DNA of 64,000 bases from Lithodes maja. Taxonomy: Eukaryota; Arthropoda; Malacostraca; Decapoda; Lithodidae. The stretch is taken from NCBI GenBank assembly GCA_037953745.1, contig JBAKBP010007168.1, forward strand, positions 1-64,000, read 5' to 3'. Shown piece after piece: positions 11,356 to 22,074 of this stretch; position 1 is the first letter of the stretch, and each line of letters begins with the position of its first letter. A model generated the notes under the pieces. That model had not been told where the DNA came from, ran no database searches, and was given only the letters and a program-made list of their open reading frames with translations. The translations under genes and the position numbers were made by a program.

Positions 11356-11967
11356 ATTGAAACCTGGATGGGGGTAAATGTCTTAAAACCCCCAGAGTGC
11401 CAGGTCCGTATATATACGGACTAGGGTCTTGTCACGCCCAGTGCCAGATCCGTATATATACGGACTCGCCGAAAACAAATCGTAGCAGCGAAACGACTGC
11501 ACCTATGGCTTTCATATTTTTACCACATGTACCTTACCCTTCTGGCTTCTTGTCACCACCAACACAACCTCCTCCCTCCACCCACTCGCTGACTATCAGT
11601 CGCCTCACAAAGAAAAAAAAGGAAAATATGTGGCAGCGAAACGACTGAACCAATCGGTTCCATATTTGTGTGACAAGTCCCCTGTCCTTCTGTCGTCCCC
11701 CCACCACACCCCCACCTCCCTCCCACCACTCACTTCCAGCGTATCCGTACGAAGAAAAGGAAAACAAAGGAAAATCTGTGGTGGCGAAACTACCTCACCA
11801 ATCGGCTTCATATTTGTAACACGAGTCAATTACCCTTCTACCTTCCCCCCATCATCCCCCAAATATGAAAACTAATGGGGTTAACCATGAGGAAGAAAGG
11901 GGACCAGAAAAACGACCCAAAAACAAAGGAAAATATTGAAACCTGGATGGGGGTAAACGTCTTAAAA
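11356..11967. repeat. Direct repeats around a three-unit repeat with TCCGTATATATACGGA palindromes
   Basis: A ~30-base direct repeat (GAAACCTGGATGGGGGTAAA...) occurs at about 11359 and 11938. Between them are two copies of the palindrome TCCGTATATATACGGA (near 11405 and 11448), each preceded by AGTGCCAG. Then come three imperfect units of ~140 bases starting GCGAAACGACTG/GCGAAACTACC at about 11487, 11635 and 11785, each with CATATTTG. TTAA at 11383-11386 and TGGGGTTAA ending at 11884 suggest a further small TTAA-type insertion, with its sequence start CCCCCAGAGTGCC. Confidence 0.55.
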
Positions 11968-12015
11968 CAGTAGGCTGATCAGGGCCGAACGGATTATAGG
12001 CAAAGAGAGAGGGAG

Positions 12016-12150
12016 AGAAAGAAAAAAACAAACGAGGAGGGAGAGAAGAGAAAACAGCGAGGTGGGCTCAATTAGGCTAAGCCATAACGTAAACATTGAG
12101 CCCACCTCGCTGTTTTCTCTTTCTCTCCCTCCTCGTATTTTTTTCTTTCT
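12016..12150. repeat. Large inverted repeat (hairpin) within the Harbinger-like element
   Basis: Arms of about 37 bases (GAGAAAACAGCGAGGTGGGC on the left, its complement on the right) flank a ~22-base spacer at 12073-12094. Weaker purine/pyrimidine pairing extends outward on both sides. A transcript from either strand would fold into a long stem. Confidence 0.7.
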
Positions 12151-12566
12151 CTCCCACCTCGCCGAAGGTGCTCTTTGGCATCGTCGATGTTCTCGGAATA
12201 TCTGAGAGCATCGGCGAGCAGAGCATTGGTGAGCATCCATGCAGCGTTGCAAAGTTTTTTTTATGCGAAACCCTCCACGATGTCTCGCCGATGTCGCAGA
12301 TGATCGCAGATTACCCTCGCAGATCCTTCGGCGATGCTCGACGATGCTTGCGAGGGTAACCAATCCTTGTGAGTCCTCGTCCAAAATGTTGAACTGTCCG
12401 AACATTTGCGAAGGCCCTTGCGAGGCCTTGAGAGGCCTTGAGAGTCAAACGATTGTTCATGAGAGCTGTTGAGGCATGTCACGAATGTGCCAATTTATTG
12501 GTGTCGGTGACGAAAATCGTGACTTGTCTCACCAGTGGGAAAGGGGCATAAGGATCAAAGGGTTAA

Positions 12567-12925
12567 TTAGAATTTCAGTTAATCATTTAACTGACTGGTT
12601 GAATAAAATTGTGTGAAGATTGCCAGGATATACACACATATTTACATACTCTATTTGAAAAGATTAAGAAGGATCTCTCACATTCTGAGGAGAAAGCCAT
12701 TCATTACCCGGGCGCTTTTTGAGTATTGGGTTCCAAGAGAATAAGAACTCGGTAATAAATAGCCACCACATAACTCTTAAAGTATAATTTTCATACAAAA
12801 GCAAGTTCAGACATTTACACTACGAACTTCATGTTATAACAAATTTTAAATGTTACTGTCCATAACAGTTATGCCAAGCAATCTATATGCAGGCATCCTA
12901 AATACAATCATTCACCTGTGAGTCA
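12567..12925. other. No gene seen
   Basis: AT-rich sequence between two elements. No ORF or repeat is recognised. Confidence 0.5.
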
Positions 12926-13402
12926 TTAACCTCTGAAGTGCGCACGGGGGTAAATGAAAACCTCCCCCTGTGCTGACGTATTTGAGGTTTTTCGTCACTA
13001 AAATATTCATTGTACCATTAATAGCATTAATAATTATCCATATGCGCCTATTATGGGTTGATTATAAAGGTATTAACCTGAAACAACAATAAAACGAGTG
13101 AAAACAGCGTTTGGATGGTCAAAATCGGAGATATAGCCCGCGAGTTGTATAATGTATGGGTGAGGCAAGCTACCTTCCCGCCCATTTTCCCCAAGGCCAC
13201 TGCGACACAGTCGATCGATACTCTCTCTCTCTCTCTTGCACTCGCTTGCTATCAGTGATGACAACACCCTGCTTGCAACTCGCTAATGTTAGCACGAAAA
13301 TATACCTCAGAATAAGGGAATAATAGGGAAAATAGGTGATAACTGAGGAATAGGAGGAAAGTGGGGAAGGAGGGGAGGTAGAGGACTGAGATTTTGCATG
13401 GC

Positions 13403-13449
<47 letters not shown>

Positions 13450-13547
13450 GATGTAAAAAGTTGATTTTTAGGTTTACTTACTCAGGAGAGTCTTCCCGCA
13501 GTCCGCCGGGGGAACTCTTAAGAGTCTTCCCGCAGCTCCCGGGTTAA
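12926..13547 (+). mobile_element. TTAA-flanked T1 element, copy 4
   Basis: TTAA at 12926-12929 and 13544-13547 with a 614-bp body. The usual GGCCCAGGGGCC before the A tract is shortened, and the A tract (about 13404-13447) is nearly pure. End A is CCTCTGAAGTGCGCACGGGG. Confidence 0.88.
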
Positions 13548-13721
13548 TAACAGCCGTGCCGTTTCGATTAAAGTGAAACGAAGCCCAAACCACCTGTCAC
13601 CGACACTCTCACCTTTTCTGCCATGCCTAAAAAATTGAGTAAGAATAGGTTATGTATTAATACTAACTGTAAGCTTCTTCATATCATATCCATTTATTAT
13701 CTAACATCATTCTGAAACGTC

Positions 13722-13921
13722 TACTAACCCTCCAGTAATGCAAATAATGAAGAAAATAGAGTTTCCCGATATTTCTCGTCTCACCCAATCACGTCCCGTC
13801 TTTCACACGCTATGGGATTTGAGGGATTCATTCATAAAACTACATTGTTTACTACGGATGCAATGCCACACACTTCCACATACCACAATATTTTTGCGCA
13901 GGACTAAGTTGGCCAACTGTA
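13722..13921 (-). repeat. Dispersed repeat, copy 2
   Basis: The reverse complement matches 1950-2134. The right boundary is at TTGGCCAACTGTA near 13921. Its family is unknown. Both copies lie within a few hundred bases of a T1 element. Confidence 0.7.
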
Positions 13922-14225
13922 CAAGAGGACATAATATTATGTCGTAATAATGTGGGGGAACAAAACTTAATGCTACATGTTTGTGTAACATGCGGTTATA
14001 AGGCAGATTTGATTACGCCTAGAGGTGTGGTGGCTGCTAGTCAGACGTATGACAATGTATATGGGCCTATAGAAGCGAAAGTGGCAAAACGAAGGATAGT
14101 GCGCAAGTGTATAATATTATTATTAAAGGTACCTGATTTATATATGAAGCTTGACAACCAAGTCGAAGTTAAGTTTTATGCAACTCTTAATTAAATTATT
14201 TTTCAGGTTTAGCTAGTAAAGGGTT

Positions 14226-14403
14226 GAGGCCAGGAGCACTCAAGGTCAGGCCAGGGGCACTGAGGAGGCCAGAGGCACTCGGGGGTAGACCAGGGGCACT
14301 AGGGAGGCCAGAAGCACTTAAGAGAGGGCAGAAGCACTCAGTGCTCTAGGCCAGAGGCAATAGGGTTAAGACCAGAAGCACTTCAAGAGGCCAGAGGCAC
14401 TCA
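14226..14403. repeat. Degenerate minisatellite with AGGCCAGAGGCACTC core
   Basis: About eight imperfect units of 18-30 bases built on GGCCAG(A/G)(A/G)GCACT follow one another with variable spacers. There is no coding content. Confidence 0.75.
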
Positions 14404-15199
14404 AATCTCAGGGGTAGGAGTGAAATACTTTTTCAGATGCTCCTCTGTCCTCCTATTACAAATTTGACTGCGCCGGTCTCCATTGAGTTGGCGATAAAAA
14501 GGGCACGGCGATGGGTGGGGCTGGTGTGTCCTCGTCATGGCGTGGGTAGTGGGGGCGTGATGAGTGGTAGCGGCCCTAGCATTTGTTGCCGCACTTCCTC
14601 TAGCAGTCAATCTGGAGTTGTGGTGGCTAACGTCACGGCTGCGGCATTACGTGGCGAGATGTCCGTTTGCTCAGTGATAGTTGCCAGTTGTGGTTTATTT
14701 TGTGGCTGAGGGGGGACTGTGATATATCGTAGTAGAGGTTGAGGGGGAACTGCTGTATGTTGTGGCTGACAGTATGTCATTGTATTTCGTGGCAGAATAC
14801 CACCTCCGCCTCTCAAGAATTCACAACCTCGTGGCTGGAGCCGGAACACCATTACAGTTTCTGTTGTTGAGATAGGGTGGAGGTGTTTGAGGGCATTGTA
14901 TCAGCGTTGTGTGTGCTCTGATGCTGTCCCGTTCCGGCGTACCACTACCAGTGTGGATTATCGGCTATTTTTTCTCAGTTCCCTCATCAGTTGATCTGGG
15001 TGTTTGACGCGCTGCTTCCTGCCCGTCCCCGAAGTTCACAGCACAAACTAGACGTGCATGGATGATACTGGGCTGGTGCGTGGAGGAGGTGTAGGCCGGG
15101 TGGTTGAGGATGCCTGAGTGAGGACCTCTGACCCCTGTGTGACCTATTTGTTAACCTGTAAGGACACAAAAGTACCATTTAATCCTAGCCTAACTAGGG
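14404..15199. other. G-rich stretch, no certain gene
   Basis: C-rich on the minus strand, like the proline-rich 3' region of gypsy A. It may be the decayed continuation of the integrase fragment at 15200-16386, but no motif supports a definite call. Confidence 0.35.
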
Positions 15200-16386
15200 G
15201 GTTGGAAACTCTGCCTGATCTGGTTGTGGTTGTGTTTGTGGTATGACTTCATGGGGGCTTTCAAGAAAGTCATTGGGTTGTATTGGGATTTTGTTGGTTG
15301 GGATGTTAAGGATGATGGGGTTGGGATGTAGTTGTGATATTTGTTCGCGAAGATGCGGTAAGTTTGTAAGGTAGGGGGGTTTTGTGCATTTTGATAAGGC
15401 TCAGGGTTGGGTGGAGTTTGGAAGTTGTGGTCTGATGATGAGATTGGAGATTGGGTAGGCCTATGGGGTTGGGGATGTGCAGGGGAAGGAGCGGATTGCT
15501 GGCCTGAGTTCGAGGTTCTTGATGCTGAACTTGAGGAGGAGGTAGTGTGATGTTGCTTTGTTGCGTTGTGGAATTTTGGGGGGAAGGTTACGGAGGATGA
15601 GGTTGAGGGTGGGTGGTGGAGGAGATATAGTGAGGTTGGTTGGCTGGGTTGAGGAGTTGTGGTGAGGATGCTGTCGAGTTTGGGGTGTGGGAGGGGGAGT
15701 TTGATGATGGGATTAGGGTTCTTGGGGTTGGTATGTCACACAGGTGGTGTGTGAAGAGGTTGTGTGCAGGGGTTTTGGTGATGGGGTTGTTGGTGTGGGG
15801 TTGGTTATTGTAGGCATGTTCTTTACTCTCCGGACATGTCTGTTGCGGTATATTCTAAGCTTTCTGTGATAATTCACCACGACTTGGTAACAGTTGGGTA
15901 TGTGGAAAATTTTAAATGGGCCATTAAACTTAGGCTGTAATTTGTTTAAGATTGGTAGGTTTGCCACAACAACATTTTCGCCTGTTTTGAATGGGTTGTA
16001 ACATTCTTTGCTTCGCTTTCCAGATCCTGACACTTATGGAGTTGCCGTAAGGGAAGCTTAATGCTTGTGATCGTAGAGTTAGCGTCAGAAGGGGGGGCTG
16101 GGGGTCTGGTGGGTGAATTAGGTGCCGGAGTGTCAGTACCACAGATACCACCCCAAAGATGTTCTCATGGTTGGAAATGTTGTCGTCTCGTGGTGTCGAA
16201 TTCAATCCTCATTGAATCATTTTAAGTTGGCTGGGCCAATCTTTGTTCTGGCTTTCGAGGAGTCTGGTGCGGATTTGATTAAATATACTATGGTGGCTTC
16301 TTTCGCATATTACGTTGCCTTGGGGCCAGTAGGGGGAAGAGTGGACTATTGTATATCCTAACACTTTGGATAGGGCCGACCAAACT
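15200..16386 (-). pseudogene. Decayed gypsy integrase C-terminal half, relative of gypsy A
   Basis: Read on the minus strand, fragments align with the integrase of the gypsy element at 37-40 kb. The YWPQGN motif preceding the catalytic Glu is at about 16320, the CERSH-like segment follows, then a tryptophan codon has become TGA near 16205. NSTPRDDNISNHENIFGV comes next, and a GPF module (KFNGPFKIFHIPN) lies near 15900. Below 15830 the frame becomes proline/threonine-rich, as in gypsy A. Several frame changes and the stop show it is dead. The 5' side is cut off at about 16386. It belongs to the same family or a sister family but is much older. Confidence 0.75.
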
Positions 16387-16388
16387 TA

Positions 16389-16756
16389 CATACCCCGATA
16401 GTCATGAAATTTAATGATGGGATAGGGTGGAAGTGCGGTGTCCCCCGGATGAATAAACAGGGTGCTATTGGCTCTCTGCAAGAGTTTTGGTTATCACACC
16501 GAGGACCACGTCTCTTCAACAAACTCCCACGGCGAGTAAGAGACATGAGGGGCGTTACGTTAGACAACTTCAAGAGAGCTCTCGATGTAAAATTGCAAAA
16601 AGTTCCAGACGAGCACATCTTCGCAGGGGAGCGTGCCGCCCCTTTGAACAGTCTGCTGTACCAAATCACCACCCAGAACGAGGGGCGATGTGCTCTTCGG
16701 TGCCACTAGAAGAGTGGCCAACTCAACATTAGGTGACATTAGGTAGGTAAATAGGT
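16389..16756 (+). pseudogene. 3' end of a CR1-like LINE
   Basis: A 101-codon frame at 16404-16709 contains RGPRLFNKLPRRVRD and DNFKRALDVKLQKVPDE, the conserved C-terminal tail of CR1-like LINE ORF2. It is followed after about 30 bases by tandem AGGTAGGTAAAT-type repeats (about 16731-16756), which look like the short-repeat 3' tail of such LINEs. Everything upstream is missing, as is usual for 5'-truncated insertions. Confidence 0.7.
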
Positions 16757-18130
16757 AGAAGGATGATGCTGTGGGAGAGGGATGCGAGGAAGGCAGGGAT
16801 GGAGGGTTAATTAAGACAACACACTGAGGGATTATCCAAAAACAACAGGTATGAAGAGAATGGAGATTTGAAGATCGGGTGTGAGAGAAAGAGGAAGACA
16901 GGGCAAACCACAGGGAAGGTGAAACAAGGAAAATAAAAGACAAGAGCAGTGAATTTGTAAAAGACGAAGAGGGTAAAAGGAGGAAAGAGTGAAATGAAAT
17001 TTAACCCATGGAGGATTATGACGGATTACACAGTTTAATTTGGCTATCATAAGACAATTATATTCAGTTTAGGAAGGATATGTGAGAGTCAGAGGCATAC
17101 TTGAGTTGGTTTTGAACCCATACATTTCTAGAGATCCTTCTTAAACTGAATAAAATCGTCTAGTGATAGCCAGAGTAAGCTGCTAAAGCACATCATAATC
17201 CTCAACGGGGGAAGAAGGAAGGTGACTGTCTGGAAACAACAAATGGGGAGAGTTAATAAATAGACTCCAGTGTAGAGAAGGAAGAAAGGGAAGGTAAAGA
17301 GATGAACAGTGAAGAGGTCGAAGAGTTAAGAATATGAAACAACATGCAGAAGGGAAATGAAAGGAAGGAAGAGATTGGATGCTCAAAAGGAGAAGGAAGG
17401 GTCGAGTGCAGAGTAGAAAGGTAGGGACGATAAAGAGATGAGAAGTGAGGAGGAGGTCGAGGAATAAAGAATATGGAAGAAAATGCAGGAGAAGGGATAT
17501 GAGATAAAGGAAGGGAAGGGAAAGAGGGTGGAAGGTGTTAATTAAGATAGCAAATTGAGCGACTAGAGTGCGAGAGGGGGCGTAAAAAGAGGGGAAGAGG
17601 AAGGAAGGACAAAGGAATGGGAAGTGAAAGGACATGAAGAGGAAGGGAGGAAGAAGGAAGGGAAAATATGGGAAAAAGAAGAGAGGGGAAGAGGAATGGA
17701 GGAAACGAAGAAAGGGGAAGAGGAAGGAAAGAAGAGAGGGGAAGATGAATGGAGGAGACGAAGGAGGGGAAGAAGAATAGAGGAAAAAGACGGAGGGAGG
17801 GGAAGAGGAAGAAAAGAAGGAGGGGAAGAGGAAGAAAAGAAGGAGGGGAAGAGGAAGGGAGGATGAAAGGGTGGGTGAGAAAAGGGGGAAGGAAGGAAGG
17901 GGAAGAGGAAATGCGAGTAAAGGGAGGGGAAGAGGAAGGTAGGAGAAGAGGAAGGGGGTGTGAACAGAGAGAAGAGGTAGGGAGAAAGAAGGAGCATTTT
18001 AAGGAAGGAGACAGAAAGAGATGGAGAGAGGGACATTACAGCTAGACCAGGAGGATGGAGAAAGAAGGTGAATAGAGGGAACTTGGAAGGAAGAGGAAAT
18101 GCAGAGATAAGAAGTGAAGTGAAAGGAACG
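16757..18130 (+). repeat. 1.3-kb purine-rich tract (GGAAGAGGAAG-type)
   Basis: The plus strand is overwhelmingly A/G, most extremely at about 17560-18035, where GGGGAAGAGGAAGGAAAGAAG-type units recur. Open frames on both strands here (Glu/Lys/Arg-rich on plus, Ser/Pro/Leu/Phe-rich on minus) are by-products of composition. A TTAATTAAGA-type anchor recurs at about 16807, 17537 and 18137, hinting at an old ~600-730-bp repeat. Long mirror-symmetric purine tracts can form triplex (H-DNA). Confidence 0.75.
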
Positions 18131-19023
18131 GATTGAAATTAAACAACACATTGATTGACTAACTTAAAGACGGTGAGTGTGAAGAGAGTTAATATACTTG
18201 GGTAGGTGGTGACTTGAGACTGGTACAGTCAAGGCGGTAAATTGTAGACCAGGGGATGAAGCCCTTTCTAGACACCACTCACGTGTATCGCATCCGAACA
18301 CAGTCTACACTCAGTGAAACTGGGTAGTTTAAACTGCAAGGCCCCGCCCACTACTGGGTCGCCAGTCAGTTGGCAGAAAACATATATTAGAGCAATGGTT
18401 TAGACACCCACACACACTTCATTATTTGCGTTTAGAAAGAGTGTGCATAAGCCACAAATATATTAACTACTGGATAGAGTGCCAATGTGACATTATATAT
18501 CGTAGGTATGCCAAGCTATACATTTAATGTTATTTACTGTAGATACAGTTTTAGTTATGTATCGACTATGTTATGTTCAGAAACGCAACGGAATAGGCCT
18601 ACATTAAGATGAAGACGAGGGTTATGTTCAATACCCCCGTTACTTGTATAATGCTTACTGTAGTAAGGTGTTAACCAGTTTCGTGCGATTAACTTCCGTT
18701 TTATAGTATTCCAGTTACCATTAGACGATTAGCCTTAGGTAGGATATTTACCAAATAAAAGGTTATACATGATCAAAATTAAACCTTATAGCTACCACAG
18801 ATCCTTCCAAAGCTGCATAAAATCGTCTAAATATAACTACTATAAAATAGAACACACGTCTCCAGTACTGAAAGGTACCCTACCTACGGATAATTTGTCA
18901 TAGAGACGAATAAAAGCGAATGACGCAACACAATAGCCGTGTTATGTAAACTACCATATAGTGCACGTTTTCTGAACTCGTTTAAAATACGTCAGTGCCA
19001 TTATATATGTGTTAAAATTAATT

Positions 19024-19059
<36 letters not shown>

Positions 19060-19600
19060 ATGTACTAACACAAACCAAGATTAATTTTGAGAGACGAGGC
19101 TTCTCAAATGAGACTCCAGAATTGAATGTCCTGATTAGTCGGGTAGACGATACTTAATTAAGGCCTCATATCCTCTGAAGTCGTATTTGTAACCAACTAC
19201 TACTAAAATTACCGCTTTCCAATTGTAAGGTTAATTTCCATATATGGCTACTCTTGGCTTAGTGGCTATCAACCCTGCTGGATTATTAAGCCAGCATATG
19301 TCAATGGCAATTAAAAACCGGAGACTTCAGCCTCTTCAAGTGTGAATATATTTCCTCCGGGACAGAGAACCATAAATTATACGGAATAATAATTGCCTTT
19401 TGAGTTAATTAAATATATAATAAGTTTCTGATCAACTGTTGGATTATTTCCGCCTTATTGGTAAAAGTATTTTTTGTTTCAAATATATACTACAACGATA
19501 AAACCAAACTAATCTTTCCATCCTATTACAATAACTAATAAACTGTCAAACGATTATCAACAGAATATTTCTGAGATATCTCAGGAAACAGCGTTCTGAC
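18131..19600. other. No gene seen; GA microsatellite
   Basis: AT-rich sequence with (GA)n at 19027-19056. The segment ATAAAATCGTCTA near 18819 resembles 17146-17158, suggesting a decayed duplicate, but no family is recognised. Confidence 0.5.
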
Positions 19601-20229
19601 CATTTGCGTGGCTAAGAATGCCTCTAAAAAACTGGGACTCCTGTACAGAGTTCGAGAATTCTTCACTGACGAGCAGTTGGCCGTAATATATAAAAGTCAT
19701 GTGCGTTCTAAGATAGATTACTGTTCACCTCTGTGGAGTGGAAGTGGGGTGGTTGCATTGAGTCAGTTGGACAAAATACAAGATAAAGCTATTAGATTAA
19801 TCAATAACCCTGCAATCACACAGGACCTTCCTACATTATCCATACGAAGAAATGTTGCATCCCTTGCATTATTCAACAGATATTTTCACAGCGATTGTTC
19901 CGAGGAACTTGCTTCAATTGTGCCGCCTCTCCACATCTTTCCCCGTAGAACTAGGGCAGCTGAGAGCGCCCATGAATTTACACTTTCTCCTCCACAATGC
20001 AGAACATCTGCTTATCAAAATTAATTTATCCCTAGAACTACTACTCTTTGGTATTCACTTCCCTCGAGTTGCTTTCCACAAACTTACAATCTACAAAAGT
20101 TTAAATCCAGTTGTTACAAACATTTTATGAATGGAGGATGCCTTTAGGCACATGGGCCTTTTTGTTTTATCTGTTTTTTTCCTTCCTCCGTTCATTGTCT
20201 CTTAAAAAAAAAAAAAAAAAAAAAAAAAA
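19600..20229 (+). pseudogene. LINE ORF2 C-terminal fragment with poly(A) tail
   Basis: The frame 19608-20024 reads KKLGLLYRVREFF, YKSHVRSKIDYCSPLW, LDKIQDKAIRLINNP and RRNVASLALFNRYF, the region after the RT domain in jockey/CR1-type LINEs. After a frame change the ORF continues to about 20127. A 3' UTR and poly(A) run (20202-20229) follow. The RT core is absent, so this is a 5'-truncated, frameshifted copy. Confidence 0.75.
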
Positions 20230-20830
20230 TCTCTACCTCACATAATACCTCCCTACCTCACATAATACCTCCTTACCCCACATAATACCTCCCTACCTCA
20301 CATAATGCCTCCCTACCTCACATAATACCTCCCTACCTCACATAATGCCTCCCTACCTCACATAATGCCTCCCTACCTCACATAATACCTCCCTACCTCG
20401 CATAATACCTACCTACCTCACATAATACCTCCCTACCTCACATAATACCTCCTTACCTCACATAATACCCCATACCTCACATAATACCTCCCTGCCTCAC
20501 ATAATACCTACCTACTTCACATAATACCTCCCTACCTCACATAATACCTCCCTACCTCACATAATACCTACCTACTTCACATAATACCTCCCTACCTCAC
20601 ATAATACCTCCCTACCTCACATAACTCTTCCCTACCTCACATAATGCCTCCCTACCTCACATAATACCTACATACCTCACATAATACCTCCCTACCTCAT
20701 ATAATACCTCCCTACCTCACATAACACTTTCCTACCTCACATTATACCTCCCTACCTCACATAATACCTCCCTACCTCACATATAATTAATACCTCCCTA
20801 CCTCACATAACTCCTCCCTACCTCACATAT
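20230..20830. repeat. 20-bp minisatellite, about 30 units
   Basis: The unit CCTCCCTACCTCACATAATA is repeated from just after the LINE poly(A) tail to about 20830, with single-base variants (CCTACC, CCTTAC, AATGCC) and one insertion near 20780. It directly abuts the poly(A), so expansion may have begun at the LINE 3' end. Confidence 0.9.
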
Positions 20831-20989
20831 CACCACCTGGCTTCATTGGATTTATCTTATCTCAATAACTTCTAATGTCGCCCTTTTCTATCATCCCGTT
20901 CATAATAAAATAATAGTCTCTGTTTAAAATTGATTCACGTTTTCATTTAATTTTCTCGCAGTTGTCGTACAAAAATCCTGGTAATTTCA

Positions 20990-21520
20990 AAGAAATTCCT
21001 GGCTAAAAATCGGAGGCTTCCCACGTTGGCACCTGTTTTTAAGAGGCTACCATATATGAAAGATGTTGTTGATGTTCAACAGGCTGATCTAGAATGGAGA
21101 CAAGTATCATTATGTTCTTTTGTCTCACAGAGTATGGATGTGGGGATATTATGGCAGTCCATTTTTAATGCTAAAAATGCAGTAGGTTGTGCCCTATATC
21201 CTCAATTATCTAAGATTGTATCAATCATGTTTTCATTTCCCTATTGCAATGCAGCAGTATAAAGGATTTTTAGCCAGCTGAAGCTTATTAAAAACGAACA
21301 CCGGGCTGCCCTCAAAGATGAGAGTTTATAGGCCCTTATGTCCACAAAGCTTACTTTCCAGAGGAAAGGAGGGAATCAAGCTGCAGCTTTAGATCCTCCA
21401 AAATCAATGATCAGACTTCATGCTAGAATGACAGCCAATGCAGATGATACTCAAGTAACTAGATTAATACAGGAGTTTCTAAGGGATATGGCACAGGGAA
21501 GAGAACAACCAAGCTAAAGT
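20990..21520 (+). pseudogene. hAT-type transposase C-terminal dimerisation domain remnant
   Basis: A frame from about 21014 contains ADLEWRQV, then FNAKNAVGCALYPQLSKIV, then the conserved block FSFPYCNAAV-stop-RIFSQLKLIKNEHRAALKDESL. In intact hAT proteins the stop position is normally Glu within the NxxVERxFS motif. A second stop follows near 21329 (L-stop-ALMSTK). The catalytic N-terminal part is missing. hAT transposases move DNA by cut-and-paste, and this domain mediates dimerisation. A domesticated origin is unlikely given two stops. Confidence 0.7.
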
Positions 21521-22074
21521 AATTCATGATTTTATTTTTATGACCGGTATGTCATAATATGTATTATTACTGTATAGTAATAATTTTATTTTCCAACAAT
21601 ATTACTTGGTAATAATTTTATTTTCCAATAACCTTACATAGTAATAATTATATGTTCCATCAAATCTTCCCATGCCATAGGTATAATCTGTCAAAAGAAC
21701 ATTTTCAATGGGATTAATGTATTTTCTATATAATGTTAACCAATATTATATGCTAATCTAGCTTACAGTATTTCCCTGTTTTACTTTTTACTTCACCAAT
21801 TAGCTTAATGTCTTTAATAAAACAATTATATACTTTGTTTCCACTAAAAATAATATAAAACACCTGCTAAAATTGGAAAAATGTATAAGGAAATTTCCAA
21901 GGAAATTGAATTTAATGTTTAAGGAAATCTAAGGAAATATGGCAACTCCGGCAAGGATATCGGTATTTGAGGAGTGGAAGCACTGAGTGTTTTATTCTGA
22001 CCCCCTATACTCCCAGTTCCGATCTTGATGTTACAAATGAAAGTACACAGCCATACTGTATATCTATATAGTAT
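21521..22074. other. No gene seen
   Basis: Very AT-rich, with repeated AATAATTTTATTTTCCAA segments near 21590-21650. It may be the 3' flank of the hAT element. Nothing coding was found. Confidence 0.5.

Larger units (their letters stand above)
11030..12551. mobile_element. PIF/Harbinger-like non-autonomous DNA transposon with 39-bp perfect TIRs
   Basis: The inverted repeats start TGCCCCTTTCCCACTGGTGA at 11033 and, on the other strand, at 12548. The first 39 bases are identical and similarity continues past 45. A 3-bp TAA duplication flanks both ends (11030-11032, 12549-12551). A 3-bp TWA target duplication with CCCTTTCCCAC-type ends is characteristic of PIF/Harbinger elements. Both arms are rich in TCGCCGATG motifs in opposite orientation. 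No transposase ORF is present, so it depends on a partner in trans. The centre (about 11356-12150) is foreign or rearranged. Confidence 0.75.
10946..12566. mobile_element. Possible outer TTAA element enclosing the Harbinger-like element
   Basis: TTAACCCTTCAATCAGAC at 10946 and, in reverse complement, TTAACCCTTTGATCCTTA ending at 12566 are similar at about 12 of 18 positions and both start with TTAA. This would be a third TTAA family into which the Harbinger-like element inserted. The evidence is only these short ends, so the call is tentative. Confidence 0.35.

Noticed and set aside
17563..18045. Glu/Lys/Arg-rich plus-strand and Ser/Pro-rich minus-strand ORFs
   Set aside because: They are products of the polypurine composition, overlap each other on both strands and have no conserved motif.
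20230..20830. Possible CRISPR-like array
   Set aside because: The units are contiguous 20-mers with no unique spacers, in a eukaryotic sequence full of retroelements.
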